This document shows positions 9,807 through 19,159 of a stretch of DNA of 36,300 nucleotides, piece by piece (position 1 is the first letter of the stretch; each line of letters opens with the position of its first letter). The notes beneath the pieces are model-generated. The model ran no database searches. It had not been told where the DNA came from and was given only the letters and a program-made list of their open reading frames with translations. The position numbers and the translations under genes were made by a program. The DNA comes from Arsenophonus sp046530935 (GTDB lineage: Bacteria; Pseudomonadota; Gammaproteobacteria; Enterobacterales; Enterobacteriaceae). The DNA lies in assembly GCA_046530935.1 (NCBI GenBank), contig JBHEQW010000043.1:1-36300 (forward strand), given 5' to 3'.

Positions 9807-9880
9807 TGATTAGATTTATTACTGTGTTGATTGTTGCACAGTCTTTTTATATTTAATGTCATATTTTATGAGAATAAATC

Positions 9881-10165
9881 ATGGTAATTTTTAATCCAAA
9901 AATCCGCAAAGAACATGGTAAAGGTGCGAGTCGCCGCCTGCGTAAAGGTAACAAATTACCGGCTATCATTTATGGTGGTAATCAAAACCCTGTTTCTATA
10001 GAACTTAGTCATGATGAAGTTAGCAACCAAGAAAGCAAGCCAGAATTCTATGAGGAGGTATTAACGTTACTGCTTGACGGGAAAAAAATTAAAGTTAAAG
10101 TGAAAGCGGTTCAGCGTCATCCGTTTAAGCCTAAACTAACCCATATTGATTTTTTACGGCTTTAA
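9881..10165 (+). CDS. rplY: 50S ribosomal protein L25
   Basis: L25 binds loop E of 5S rRNA in the large subunit. The protein has 94 residues, the same length as the short enterobacterial form, without the Ctc C-terminal extension. Conserved stretches include RKEHGKGASRRLR (residues 9-21), PAIIYGGN (27-34) and the C-terminal QRHPFKPKLTHIDFLRL. The ATG start follows a weak purine stretch ('gaga'), at normal distance. In E. coli the order is radD, rplY, ndpA (yejK, opposite strand); here both neighbours are relics and only rplY is intact, so the gene appears to be under purifying selection in a decaying neighbourhood. It is followed 35 bases on by a terminator-like hairpin. Confidence 0.97.
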   Translation: MVIFNPKIRKEHGKGASRRLRKGNKLPAIIYGGNQNPVSIELSHDEVSNQESKPEFYEEVLTLLLDGKKIKVKVKAVQRHPFKPKLTHIDFLRL

Positions 10166-10200
10166 TAATTCAAAATTTAGCTTTTTCATCAAGATAATTA

Positions 10201-10237
10201 TAAATAACACCGCAAAATCTGCGTTATTTATTTTTAT
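10201..10237 (+). terminator. Rho-independent terminator-like hairpin after rplY
   Basis: 'taaataac' pairs with 'gttattta', with an inner GCA/TGC pairing and a short bulge, followed by 'tttttatt'. It lies 36 bases after the rplY stop. It may serve both rplY and, originally, the convergent ndpA. Confidence 0.65.
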
Positions 10238-10244
10238 TATCATC

Positions 10245-10575
10245 AACAATTTTTTACTACGCTCTAATTGTTCACCTAAGTTCCAGTTAAGAAGACAGCC
10301 ATAATTATTAAAGTAAAATCAGTTCTAGATTCTAAAAAACATGCTTTATAACTGCAACAGATATCAAAATTAATAGTCAAGCTACAATTACGTGAATATT
10401 TAGTTAATTGTTTGAGAAATCCAAGTTCTGTTGGAAAATTTTCTGCTGATTGATACCTATTTATTGAGTAAACTCAGAAAAATTCTGCTGCCTTTAAAGT
10501 TGCTGGCAACTCTTTTGATAAACGCTTTAATTTAATTTCTTTTCTGGTTTGTTGTTGTTCATTGAACAGTGAACG
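10245..10575 (-). pseudogene. ndpA: ndpA (yejK) pseudogene, C-terminal fragment of nucleoid-associated protein
   Basis: On the minus strand broken translation gives EIKLKRLSKELPATLKAAEFF, then SAENFPTELGFLKQLTKY, then LTINFD, then a degraded tail. This matches in order the C-terminal part of the nucleoid-associated protein NdpA/YejK (SLSKEL, FPADRSTLRQLTKF, GGGLTINFD, and the tail after it). The frame is interrupted by stops and small indels. The N-terminal three quarters are missing where dead IS256 copy D starts at about 10590. Position and convergent orientation next to rplY match the enterobacterial gene order, which strengthens an identification made from short matches. Confidence 0.75.
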
Positions 10576-10589
10576 ATTTTCTATCTATA

Positions 10590-11870
10590 TTCCAGTATTG
10601 TTTACTACCAATCATGTGGTAGTCACAAAGCAGGTCAAATTCTTAAGCCTATTCCAAGCTTTTCTAAGAAGATTGTGACAGATTAAATAGCATTGAAATG
10701 GTTGTTTTTTTCAAACCGTGGTTTTCTTAGCATCTCGTGTTGGATATTCTTAGTGTCGAAAAAGCTAATTTAATTGGATTTATCGTTCTTATTGACGTCT
10801 CCAGTACGAGGAGACGTTGTAGAAGTCCTAGAATACCAGAAGATTTTCTTCATCTTTCTCCAGCTTATTTATTACTGAAGAAGATACCTTTTCTGAAAAC
10901 CTTGCTAACAAAACATCAAAAGCCTTATTAGCAGCATCACCGCTCTCTTGCTAGCACAGAGTTCCCGGTCAAGCTCAGCATTAACTTTCTGTTGAATGCT
11001 TTTGTTGAATGAAGCCAGCACATTATCTGTTTTTTATGCGCAATAGCGTTGATGCTTGGTGTCCTGGAATATCTTTGCCATTGCATTCCAAAAACTAATG
11101 CCATTGTCGTCTGTAGCGAGACCTGGAGCTAAGATTAAGGCCATATGCTTTGGCAGACCATTGAAAAGTTTAACCTAAGTTCACTTCTGGCTCTCAATAA
11201 CAATCTTCGAGATTAAGTATTCACATTACGTCCATGTTCAATGACACCTATAATGAGCATTAGGCAAAGACAATCATCTTTTCTTACAGGAGTGTATAGC
11301 ATATCAGATCAATAAATAAACGTAGCGTGTATCGTTTAAATCACATATTCACCATTGCGTGTGTGCTCTTTCAAGGCATTGTTGTTTCAGTCTGCTCTGA
11401 TAATATTGTCTTGCCAGACTGAGAATAACAATGTACTTTTTTGCTGAGAAAGAGCCACAAGTGGTTCCTAAAAATTAGTGCTGGACATGCCTCACATGTG
11501 AAAATCATGGCAAGAATTTTTTGATGGTTTTTGCACGTTTAAGATAAGTTGCTAGCAACTATGTGTTGAGTGATATTTCGTTGCTGCTGCAATCTATGAT
11601 ATTAGGTGCTTTAATTTCAACATCGCCAATATAAATATATATAATTTATAATTTGCTGTGATAAGTAATTGTTATTGATAACACGTGGATGAGTTCATGC
11701 AAGAAATTAGAGGTAATATTTGGTTTCAGAGATATCTCTAGGATAGACTTTTTCATGCCATATCCATATCTCTCTTGTTGGAATTATCTACAAAATTAAT
11801 CAGCAAGAGATACCGCCACCATCTCTAAAACTGAATATACCAGAAATAATCATAACTTCAGATTTAGTGC
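10590..11870 (-). mobile_element. IS256-family element, dead, copy D
   Basis: A minus-strand copy of about 1.3 kb. From the C-terminal side: 'gcattgaaatggttgtttt' near 10690, 'gatttatcgttcttattgac' near 10777, 'ccttgctaacaaaacatcaaa' near 10900, 'aatatctttgccattgcattcc' near 11069, 'gtccatgttcaatg' near 11229, 'caacatcgccaat' near 11618, 'gatgagttcatgcaa' near 11688, and the left end near 11860. All blocks agree in order with the other copies. No frame is open. Its C-terminal end truncates ndpA. Confidence 0.8.
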
Positions 11871-11967
11871 TATCATATATGACTTTTTATATTAAATAAG
11901 CCAGTATTTATACTGGTTTATTTGTATTGGTTGCAAGTTATGAGATTTTATGATTTTATTGAAGAGT

Positions 11968-12831
11968 CTATTCAATGTTTTGGATCTGCTCACGCATTTG
12001 TTCTATTAATACTTTTAATTCAACAGCAGAGTTAGTAACTTGGCTATTAATAGATTTTGAGGCTAAAGTATTTGCTTCACGATTAAACTCCTGCATCATA
12101 AAATCTAACCGACGTCCGACGGCCTCTTGTTTTTTAAGAATATTGCGTGTTTCTTTAACATGAGTATCCAATCTATCAAGCTCTTCTGCAATATCAATAC
12201 GTTGAGCTAACATGATAAGTTCTTGTTCTAATCGATTATTATCTATGTGAATTTCTGCTTCTTCTAATTTTGTTTGTAAACGCTCACGTTGCCATTTTAA
12301 AATCTCTGGCATTTGACTACGAACTTCTTGAGTTTTCTGACAAACAGCATCTAGCCGTTGCTCAATTATTATTTTTAGCATCTTTCCTTCGCTTTTCCGA
12401 TTAAGAATAAAATCATCTAAAGCAAGTTCTAATTCTTTAACTAAATGCTTACAGATAACATCTAAATTCTTCTCCTGAGGTGACATAACACCAGGCCAAC
12501 GAAGAATTTCTAACGGGTTAATTTTCCCTTCGCCAGTATTCTTTTTTACCCAGTTAGCAGTTTTAATCAATTGCTTAGCTAATTGTTCATTTAGAAGTAA
12601 TTCACTCTGTTGATGTAAGCTAAGTTCAGAGTGCAAACTACACTCTACTTTTCCTCGTATTAATCTAGCACGTAGACGTTCACGAATAATAGGTTCCATG
12701 CTTTTAAATTGTTCCGGCAAGCGAATATAAGTTTCAAGGTAACGTTGATTAACAGAACGAAGCTCCCAAGCTGCATTTCCCCATTCACTTTTTATATCTC
12801 GTCGTGCAAAAGCTGTCATACTATGGATCAT
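11968..12831 (-). CDS. yicC: YicC family endoribonuclease
   Basis: A 287-residue protein, the same length as E. coli YicC. The family has been reported to be an endoribonuclease that acts in RNA turnover. Visible signatures are the N-terminal MIHSMTAFARR, the ELRSVNQRYLE segment (residues 24-34) and the C-terminal block LDFMMQEFNREANTLASKS (DUF1732), rich in conserved acidic residues. The middle is predicted to be strongly helical. The ATG has AGGA seven bases upstream. It is divergent from rph across a 118-base gap, the enterobacterial arrangement. Its retention beside rph in a genome this reduced suggests that the pair still has a role in RNA processing. Confidence 0.95.
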   Translation of the reverse strand: MIHSMTAFARRDIKSEWGNAAWELRSVNQRYLETYIRLPEQFKSMEPIIRERLRARLIRGKVECSLHSELSLHQQSELLLNEQLAKQLIKTANWVKKNTGEGKINPLEILRWPGVMSPQEKNLDVICKHLVKELELALDDFILNRKSEGKMLKIIIEQRLDAVCQKTQEVRSQMPEILKWQRERLQTKLEEAEIHIDNNRLEQELIMLAQRIDIAEELDRLDTHVKETRNILKKQEAVGRRLDFMMQEFNREANTLASKSINSQVTNSAVELKVLIEQMREQIQNIE

Positions 12832-12907
12832 ATTTTATTCCTATAAATAAAAATTAAATTATAACCTTGAATTAACACATAGGATAGGAATTCAATCTCG
12901 AAGAACG

Positions 12908-12913
12908 TATAAT
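12908..12913 (+). promoter_or_regulatory. -10 element of the rph promoter
   Basis: A perfect TATAAT in the yicC-rph divergent gap, 36 bases before the rph ATG. The -35 region at the right distance is weak, so only the -10 is called. Transcription would start near 12920, followed by a GGAG ribosome site at 12938. Confidence 0.55.
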
Positions 12914-12949
12914 GGCTTTGCAACATTATTTAACTATGGAGATAACCCA

Positions 12950-13666
12950 ATGCGTTCAGAGAATAGAGAGGATAATAAGGTTCGCCCTATAAAAATTACT
13001 CGCCAATATACTAAATATGCCGAAGGTTCTGTTTTGATTGAATTTGGTAATACAAAAGTATTATGTAACGCTACAATTGAAGAAGGCGTCCCACGTTTTT
13101 TAAAAGGTCAATCACAAGGTTGGATAACAGCGGAATACGGTATGCTACCACGGGCAACAAATTCTCGTAATATACGCGAAGCTGTAAAAGGAAACCAAAC
13201 AGGTCGCACCATCGAGATACAACGCCTTATTTCTCGTTCTCTACGAGCTCCTGTTAATTTAAAACAATTAGGTGAATATACCATTACCCTAGATTGTGAT
13301 GTAATTCAAGCTGATGGGGGGACTCGTGCCGTTGCAATTTCTGGTGCCTGTGTTGCTTTAACTGAGGCATTAAATAAAATGGTCGCAGAAGGACAATTAA
13401 AAAAAAGCCCACTTAAATCTATGCTTGCTGCAGTTTCTGTCGGGATAGTAGATGGAAAAGCTATGTGTGATCTAGAATATAGTGAAGACTCTGCTGCAGA
13501 AACAGATATGAATGTTGTGATGATGGAGAATGGTAAAATAGTAGAAATTCAAGGTACTGCAGAAGGCAACCCATTTAGTCATGAGGAGCTGCTATCATTG
13601 CTTTCTTTAGCTAAGAAAGGCTTACAAACTATTTTTAGCGCTCAGAAAGAAGCATTAGAAGAATAG
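12950..13666 (+). CDS. rph: Ribonuclease PH
   Basis: A phosphate-dependent 3'-5' exoribonuclease that trims the 3' ends of tRNA precursors; it works as a hexameric ring. The 238-residue length is normal. Motifs: ITAEYGMLPR, the arginine-containing GRTIEIQRLISRSLRA, QADGGTRAVAISGAC (phosphate-binding T and R), and DLEYSEDSAAETDMNVVM with the two conserved aspartates. The ATG has GGAG eight bases upstream. E. coli rph is followed by pyrE; here pyrE is absent and a dead IS256 copy follows within about 75 bases. Because tRNA-Pro in this window lacks an encoded CCA, 3' end processing remains important here. Confidence 0.97.
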   Translation: MRSENREDNKVRPIKITRQYTKYAEGSVLIEFGNTKVLCNATIEEGVPRFLKGQSQGWITAEYGMLPRATNSRNIREAVKGNQTGRTIEIQRLISRSLRAPVNLKQLGEYTITLDCDVIQADGGTRAVAISGACVALTEALNKMVAEGQLKKSPLKSMLAAVSVGIVDGKAMCDLEYSEDSAAETDMNVVMMENGKIVEIQGTAEGNPFSHEELLSLLSLAKKGLQTIFSAQKEALEE

Positions 13667-13739
13667 AATTTAATACATTTTTAGGTATGTTGAGTTATTA
13701 TTAAATTTGGTTATATCGGTCATAGTGCAGTTCCACTAT

Positions 13740-15090
13740 CATGTTTTGTGAATCTGTTATTCATCCTTAAATTATATGTTGTTTACAAGCACATGGCCAC
13801 AGTAGGTCAAATACTCTTTAGTAGCCTGTTTCAACTTTTTTGAGCAGACTATAGCACCTAAAAATAGCGTTAAAATGGTTGTTTTTCTCTAGCTATAGAG
13901 TTTTGTGCATCGACTTCATCGTCTTTATTGCCACTCAGTGCAGATGACAGTAAGTTGTGAATTCGAGAAGTTCTTCTAGATCTTCTTCTATCTTTTCCAT
14001 CGCTACAGGAGATGGCTTTCTAAGAACCTTGAAAACAAAACATTAATGGCGTTATTATCGGCATCGGAGTTTTCTGCTAGCCAGATCTACAGCTCAGCTT
14101 AGCCTTAACTTTCAGTTTCATGCCTTTTTAGGAGTGAAGTCATCACATTAGGTGTTTTGTATACCAAATAGTGTTGGTGCTGCGTGTCATGGAATATATT
14201 TGCCGTTGCATTTTAAAAACTAAGGGCACAGACACTCCAGCTGGAAGGCTGGAAGAGACTGTTAAACCATGTGCTCGTAGGACATTGAGAAATTTTGCCA
14301 AGTTCGCTTCTAACTCTCGATAAGTATATTTTATCATAACTAACCATTACGTCCATGTTCAATGGTGCTAATAATGGCTAGTATGTAAAGGAGATTATAT
14401 TGTTTAAGAGAGCTGTCTATTGCCATCGATCAAGAAATAAACTTAATGTATATACATTAAATCACTCAGGCAATGTTGCCTGCGCTCTTTAAGCCATTGC
14501 TATTTCGGTCTGTTAATGGGTGCTCTGGCAGAGAGAGCATCTGTTTTTTATAGAGAAGCCTGTGGTGCAAAACTTTATAAAAATCAAAGGTATGGAGAGA
14601 TGACTCTCAGCTATAACATACATATTATCCAACACTTCGAGATTTTTTGTGCGCTTCAGATAATGCAGTAGCAATAACTTATTGAAGCATATTCCATTAC
14701 CTCTACTATCTGATCTTAGCCAGATTAATCTATGATCTTAGGCAGATTAATCTCAACATCGCCGAATATCAATCTGTATTGTTTGCTGTGGCAAATAATT
14801 GTTACTGATGATGGTATAAAACGACTATCGAAAAACGGCGTTTAGGATGTTGTAGCAGCATAACTTTGGCCTACGCCTTAACGTGTGCAGCTATCAGCTT
14901 GCTTGGCAGGATTGCTGATGAGTTCATGCAATGGATAAGAGGTAATATTTGGTTTCGCTGATACCTACCCATACCTGTAGGGTAGATTTTTTATAGAATT
15001 TCATATCTCTTATGTTGAAATCATTCACGAAATCAATGCAGGATAGCCACAATCTCCAAAATCCCATACAGCAAAAATGAGCATAACTCA
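13740..15090 (-). mobile_element. IS256-family element, near full length, dead, copy E
   Basis: A minus-strand copy of about 1.35 kb. The clearest protein remnant is at 14143-14337, where YRELEANLAKFLNVLRAHGLTV can still be read, a block found in IS256-type transposases just before the GDG...FW motif. Other blocks in order: C-terminal tail near 13745-13870, 'acgtccatgttcaatgg' near 14350, the GDVE-like segment near 14750, and the left end near 15085. A small tandem duplication 'atctta.gcagattaatct' occurs near 14711-14752. It is closely related, in inverted orientation, to copy F on the other side of tRNA-Pro. Confidence 0.85.
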
Positions 15091-15245
15091 AAAACCATTT
15101 CAATGCTATTTGAAGTGCTACAGCATGCTCAAAAAAATTGAAACCGGCTACTAAAGAGGATTTGACCTGGTGACATCTTGGTAGTAAACAATATGCAATT
15201 TAAGGATGCAGAGCAAATTTGCGAAGCATTAGACTGGAACTGTAT
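15091..15245 (+). mobile_element. Inverted C-terminal tail of IS256 element fused to copy E
   Basis: About 150 bases reading plus strand through the C-terminal tail ('atttcaatgctatttg', then 'atttaaggatgcagagcaa', then 'gcattagactgg'). It is joined at about 15090 to the left end of copy E, which runs the other way. The same junction is found, mirrored, at about 16206. Confidence 0.8.
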
Positions 15246-15625
15246 CAAGATACACAGCTATAACTAGATTTTCTTGTAATTCATGATTTAAATGAAAATC
15301 TATTACTAGAAAATGATATTGTCATCATTAGTGGTAAATAAAGCTAACTTATTCTTATTTTTTTTAATAAATACACTATATATCCTTATAAAATATATGA
15401 TTTGCTATTTATGAAATTCTTATCAAGTTTCTCTTATTTTTTTAAAATAGAATTAATTCTTTGAAATTTATATTTTATATAAAAATTTATTATGTATTTA
15501 ATTTTTATTATTTAAAAATTTTTATAAAAATCATAATAAAGTGTTTTTCTATTTTATATAGAATATATAGAAAATATATTATTACTTTTTTACTATCCCA
15601 ATAGTAAATTTTATCTAAAAAATTA
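15246..15625. other. Extremely AT-rich spacer upstream of tRNA-Pro
   Basis: About 380 bases with long A and T runs and no gene recognised. It lies between the mirrored IS256 junction and the tRNA-Pro promoter. Confidence 0.6.
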
Positions 15626-15654
15626 TTGACGACTTTATCTTGTCGCAGTATTAT
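15626..15654 (+). promoter_or_regulatory. Sigma-70 promoter of tRNA-Pro
   Basis: -35 TTGACG (15626-15631), exactly 17 bases, -10 TATTAT (15649-15654). Transcription would start near 15661, a few bases before the mature tRNA 5' end at 15667. Near-consensus sequence and spacing make this a strong call. Confidence 0.8.
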
Positions 15655-15666
15655 AAAAATAAATTT

Positions 15667-15740
15667 CGGCGAGTAGCGCAGCCTGGCAGCGCAACTGGTT
15701 TGGGACCAGTGGGTCGGAGGTTCGAATCCTCTCTCGCCGA
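15667..15740 (+). tRNA. proM: tRNA-Pro (anticodon TGG)
   Basis: A full cloverleaf. The acceptor stem CGGCGAG (15667-15673) pairs with CTCGCCG (15733-15739), the anticodon loop is TTTGGGA with TGG, and the T arm contains GGTTCGAATCC. It is almost identical to E. coli tRNA-Pro(TGG). The discriminator base A is followed by 'taaaat', so the 3' CCA is not encoded and must be added by tRNA nucleotidyltransferase. In E. coli the gene is last in argX-hisR-leuT-proM; here it stands alone between two inverted dead IS256 copies. Confidence 0.97.
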
Positions 15741-15840
15741 TAAAATTTATTAGGCATGCTCTTATTTTAGTTGTTTTTTAAATTTATCTAATTTAATCAT
15801 ACCTACTTATTCTATAAGTTAATTTAATTGTTATTGGACT

Positions 15841-15875
15841 GAGTATATTAAAGATATACTCTTAATATATTTTTT
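15841..15875 (+). terminator. Terminator-like hairpin downstream of tRNA-Pro
   Basis: 'gagtatat' pairs with 'atatactc' around the loop 'taaag', followed by 'ttaatatatttttt'. It lies 100 bases after the tRNA. Confidence 0.5.
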
Positions 15876-16034
15876 AAGTTTATTCAAAAAGTGTCATAAT
15901 TGATTTTACTTTTTTAGTTTATTTTTAAATAAGAAATTAAATAATAGTTAATTTTAATATAATTATATTAATTATATATTAATTTTATTTTCAATGAGAG
16001 GAACTTACGGACTTATTAGTAAGTCTAGTGTATG

Positions 16035-16206
16035 CAGGTCTGGTCTATTGTTTAAGTCTAATACTTCGCAAATCTGTTCTGCATCCTTAAATTGCATATT
16101 GTTTACTACCAAGAGGTCACTAGGTAAAATACTCTTTAGTAGCCTGTTTCAATTTTTTTGAGCATGCTGTAGCACTTCAAATAGCATTGAAATGGTTTTT
16201 GAGTTA
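16035..16206 (-). mobile_element. Inverted C-terminal tail of IS256 element fused to copy F
   Basis: This is the reverse complement of an IS256 C-terminal tail, joined at about 16206 to the left end of plus-strand copy F. It is nearly identical to the mirrored piece at 15091-15245, down to the junction sequence 'tggtttttgagttatgctc'. Confidence 0.85.
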
Positions 16207-17350
16207 TGCTCATTTTTGCTGTATTGGGATTTTGGAGATTGTGGCTATCCTGCATTGATTTCGTGAATGATTTCAACATAAGAGATATGAAATTCTATAA
16301 AAAATCTACCATACAGGTATCAGTAGGTATCAGCGAAACCAAATATTACCTCTTATCCATTGCACGAACTTATCAGTAATCTTGCTAAGCAAGATGATAG
16401 CTGCACACGTTAAGGCTGAGGACCAAAGCTATGCTGCTACAACATCCTGAACGCCGTTTTTCGATAGTCGTTTTTTATGCCATCATCAGTAACAATTATT
16501 TGCCACAGCAAATAATACAGATTGATATTCGGCGATGTTGAGATTAAAACTCCTAAGTTCAGAGAACTAGACTGAAACAACAATTGCTTTAAGAGCAAAG
16601 GTAACCCAGAATCTGTGATTTAATTGATATATTAGTTATATTTATTCATTGGCCGATGGCATAGACAGTTTTATTAAACAAGATGATCTCTTTTCCATAC
16701 TCCTTTCTGGACATTAATTGGCATAATTGAACATGGATGTAATAGTTACTTGTGTTCAAAGATACTTTTTGGAGAGTCATAAGCTAACTGTATAAAATTT
16801 CTCAATGTCTTACGAGCACATTGGTTTAACAGTCTCTTCTAGGCTTACCACTGGAGAGACTGTGCTATTAGTTTTTTGAAATGCAACGACAAAGATATTT
16901 CAGGACACGCACCACCAACACTGTTTGGTATACAAAACACATAATGTGATGATTTTACTCCTAAAAAGGTATGCAACTGAAAGTTAAGGCTCAGCTGAGC
17001 TTGTATGTCTGGCTAGCAGAAAACTCAGATGCCGCTAATAAGTCCATTAATGTTTTGTTTGCAAGGTTATTAGAAAGCTATCTCCTGCAGCGATGAAAAA
17101 GATAGAAAACGATCAAGAAGAACAAGAAATCTGATTAAAATAGGCTTTTGCGACAGTGAGGCGCTATGAACAAGACGTGCGAAGAATTGTGGTTCGAAAA
17201 CAATAATCCTTTCAATGCTATTTGAGCTTATAGAGTTTGCTCAGAAAAGCTTGACCAGTCTTTACTTTAATGGAATTTGAACTGCTTTTGAATGGTGATA
17301 AATAATGCCTAAATTAAGAATTGAGGACGGATTCATAAAACATCAGAGCC
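16207..17350 (+). mobile_element. IS256-family element, internally deleted, dead, copy F
   Basis: A plus-strand copy. Blocks: left end and 'ttttggagattgtggctatc' near 16238, 'ttaaggctgag' near 16421, the GDVEIK-like region near 16535-16553, then a jump (roughly 150 bases shorter than copy E) to 'ctgaaacaacaattgcttt' near 16572, 'attgaacatggatgtaa' near 16725, the FWN-like region near 16870-16895, 'attaatgttttgtttgcaagg' near 17046, and the C-terminal tail near 17290-17345. From the junction to about 16550 it is far closer to copy E than to any other copy. Confidence 0.85.
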
Positions 17351-17416
17351 GAACGTATAGCCTGACCAATCATAAAGCAGATTTGCTTATAACTCTTAAA
17401 GAGGCCATTTTTATTC

Positions 17417-18979
17417 TTATCGAATATGTATCTTTAAGTACTGCTCAAAACTTATTTTATCTATTTGTTCAATTGTCAATTGTTTTGTAATCGAGGCGTG
17501 ACGAATATTAGTGAAGTCAGTTTCCGATATCACTTCATAAGGTTCATTGCTTAATTGTTGATAATAGGTCTTGGCCAATTGTAAACCATATTGACTAATA
17601 CTCTCTTTAATCATTGGAGATAATATTTTTCCAGAATAAGTAAGCTCTGGATTTTCAAACATTGATATCAATTGAGAACAAATTTCACGATATCGTGTAT
17701 TGCTACTAACATCTAACACATCAGCAACTCTAATTAAATCATCAAATAATATCTGACCTACCTCTTTTAAAGGTCTCATTGATCCATTACAACCAACAGC
17801 AATTATTTGTCCGGGTTTACGACCTTCAAGGATCACTCTATTCCAATTCATGCGACAACAATTCAAGTCTCTTTCATCCATCATTGGTGCATCTGCTAAT
17901 ACACACCAGATTAAAAAGAGATCAAGAAAATGAATTTGAGCTTCATCAATACCAATAGCAGTAAATGGGTTAATATCCAAAGCTCTAACTTCAATATATT
18001 CGATGCCTCTTTTTAACAGAGCATCGGATTGCGACTCATCATTAATAAGCACTCGTTTTGGTCGAATTGTAGCATATAATTCATTTTCAATTTGCAAAAT
18101 GTTTGTATTTAGCTGCAAATGTTTACCCTCTTTATTATATATACCTAATTTCGTAAACTTAGGTGAAGGTTGTTTTATAGCTTGTTTAAGGCCAGCAACA
18201 TAAGTTGTTAGATCATTAAAGGTAATTTTTAAATCACTTTGGGATTTGTTGGTATATCCAAACTCACTCATTCGTAGAGATGTGGCATAAGGTAAATAAT
18301 AGCTTCCTTTAGCTGTCTTTTCAAAAGGAAAATGCCTGGCATTATTTCCGTGTAAAAAAGAAGCACAAATTGCAGGCGATGCAGCAAATAAATAAGGGAT
18401 AACCCAACCAAAGCGGTAATAATTACGAATTAGTCGAAAGTAACCAGCAGAAATTTTATCCTTACCACTTTCGGCATCCTTAACAGCAACCAATGCTTGC
18501 CAGAATTCTATTGGTAAAGAAAAATTATAATGGATACCTGTAATTGTTTGCATTAACGACCCATAACGATTTTTTAATCCTTCTCGATATAAGGTTTTAA
18601 AACGACCAATATTAGAATCACCGTATTGAGCTAGTTTAATATTATCTTGTCGTTCTATAAAACAAGGCATACTTAATGGCCACATTAATTCATGGTTAAG
18701 ATGACGTGCTGTATAACGATGTAAGTCTCTTAAAAATGCCAGAACATGACCAATATTATTATCAACAGGGGTGATGAATTCCAATAAAGCTTCAGCAAAA
18801 TCAGTCGTGATCCATGGATGAGTTAACGCTTTTCCTAAGCTATCAGGGTGCGGAGTCTTTGCCAATTTACCTGCTGGTGTAATTCTCAGTGTTTCACGTT
18901 CAATGCCTCTACGAAGACCATGTAATATATTAGGGCGTACCTCTAACCATGATAGTGCTTTTGATATATTCGGGATCAA
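17417..18979 (-). CDS. gshA: Glutamate-cysteine ligase
   Basis: The first enzyme of glutathione synthesis, joining L-glutamate and L-cysteine with ATP in the cytosol. The 520-residue length compares with 518 in E. coli. Motifs of the proteobacterial type I ligase run in order: GIERETLR near the N-terminus (acidic metal and nucleotide site), WITTDFAEALLEFITPV, ELMWPLSMPCF, LMQTITGIHYNFSLP, RPKRVLINDESQSDALL, GIEYIEVRALDINPF and NWNRVILEGRKPG. The start codon is TTG with GGAGG five bases upstream; E. coli gshA also starts at TTG. It lies downstream of tRNA-Ser and tRNA-Arg on the same strand, as in E. coli, but the intervening yqaAB and extra tRNA-Arg copies are gone. Its product feeds GshB, whose gene is at 31.9-32.8 kb. 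Confidence 0.97.
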   Translation of the reverse strand: MIPNISKALSWLEVRPNILHGLRRGIERETLRITPAGKLAKTPHPDSLGKALTHPWITTDFAEALLEFITPVDNNIGHVLAFLRDLHRYTARHLNHELMWPLSMPCFIERQDNIKLAQYGDSNIGRFKTLYREGLKNRYGSLMQTITGIHYNFSLPIEFWQALVAVKDAESGKDKISAGYFRLIRNYYRFGWVIPYLFAASPAICASFLHGNNARHFPFEKTAKGSYYLPYATSLRMSEFGYTNKSQSDLKITFNDLTTYVAGLKQAIKQPSPKFTKLGIYNKEGKHLQLNTNILQIENELYATIRPKRVLINDESQSDALLKRGIEYIEVRALDINPFTAIGIDEAQIHFLDLFLIWCVLADAPMMDERDLNCCRMNWNRVILEGRKPGQIIAVGCNGSMRPLKEVGQILFDDLIRVADVLDVSSNTRYREICSQLISMFENPELTYSGKILSPMIKESISQYGLQLAKTYYQQLSNEPYEVISETDFTNIRHASITKQLTIEQIDKISFEQYLKIHIR

Positions 18980-19123
18980 ATTGACCTCCAGTTATTTGTT
19001 TATTTTTCTTTTAGAAAAGTTACTTTAGAGTAAATAATTAGAATTGTCTCAGTCTAGATCATCTAGAGCATATGATTAAAATAATCTGTTATTTTTTAAC
19101 AAATACGTTTTAATTATAAAACA

Positions 19124-19154
19124 TAAAACCCTGCCGTTAATTGACAGGGTTTTA
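19124..19154 (-). terminator. Rho-independent terminator of the tRNA-Ser/tRNA-Arg unit
   Basis: A ten-base stem ('taaaaccctg' with 'cagggtttta') around an 11-base loop, just after tRNA-Arg on the minus strand. The last arm ends in a T-run on the minus strand. It is GC-richer than anything around it. Confidence 0.85.
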
Positions 19155-19159
19155 TTATA

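Noticed and set aside
17305..17490. 61-residue open frame
   Set aside because: It joins the C-terminal tail of IS256 copy F to the antisense end of gshA; chance.
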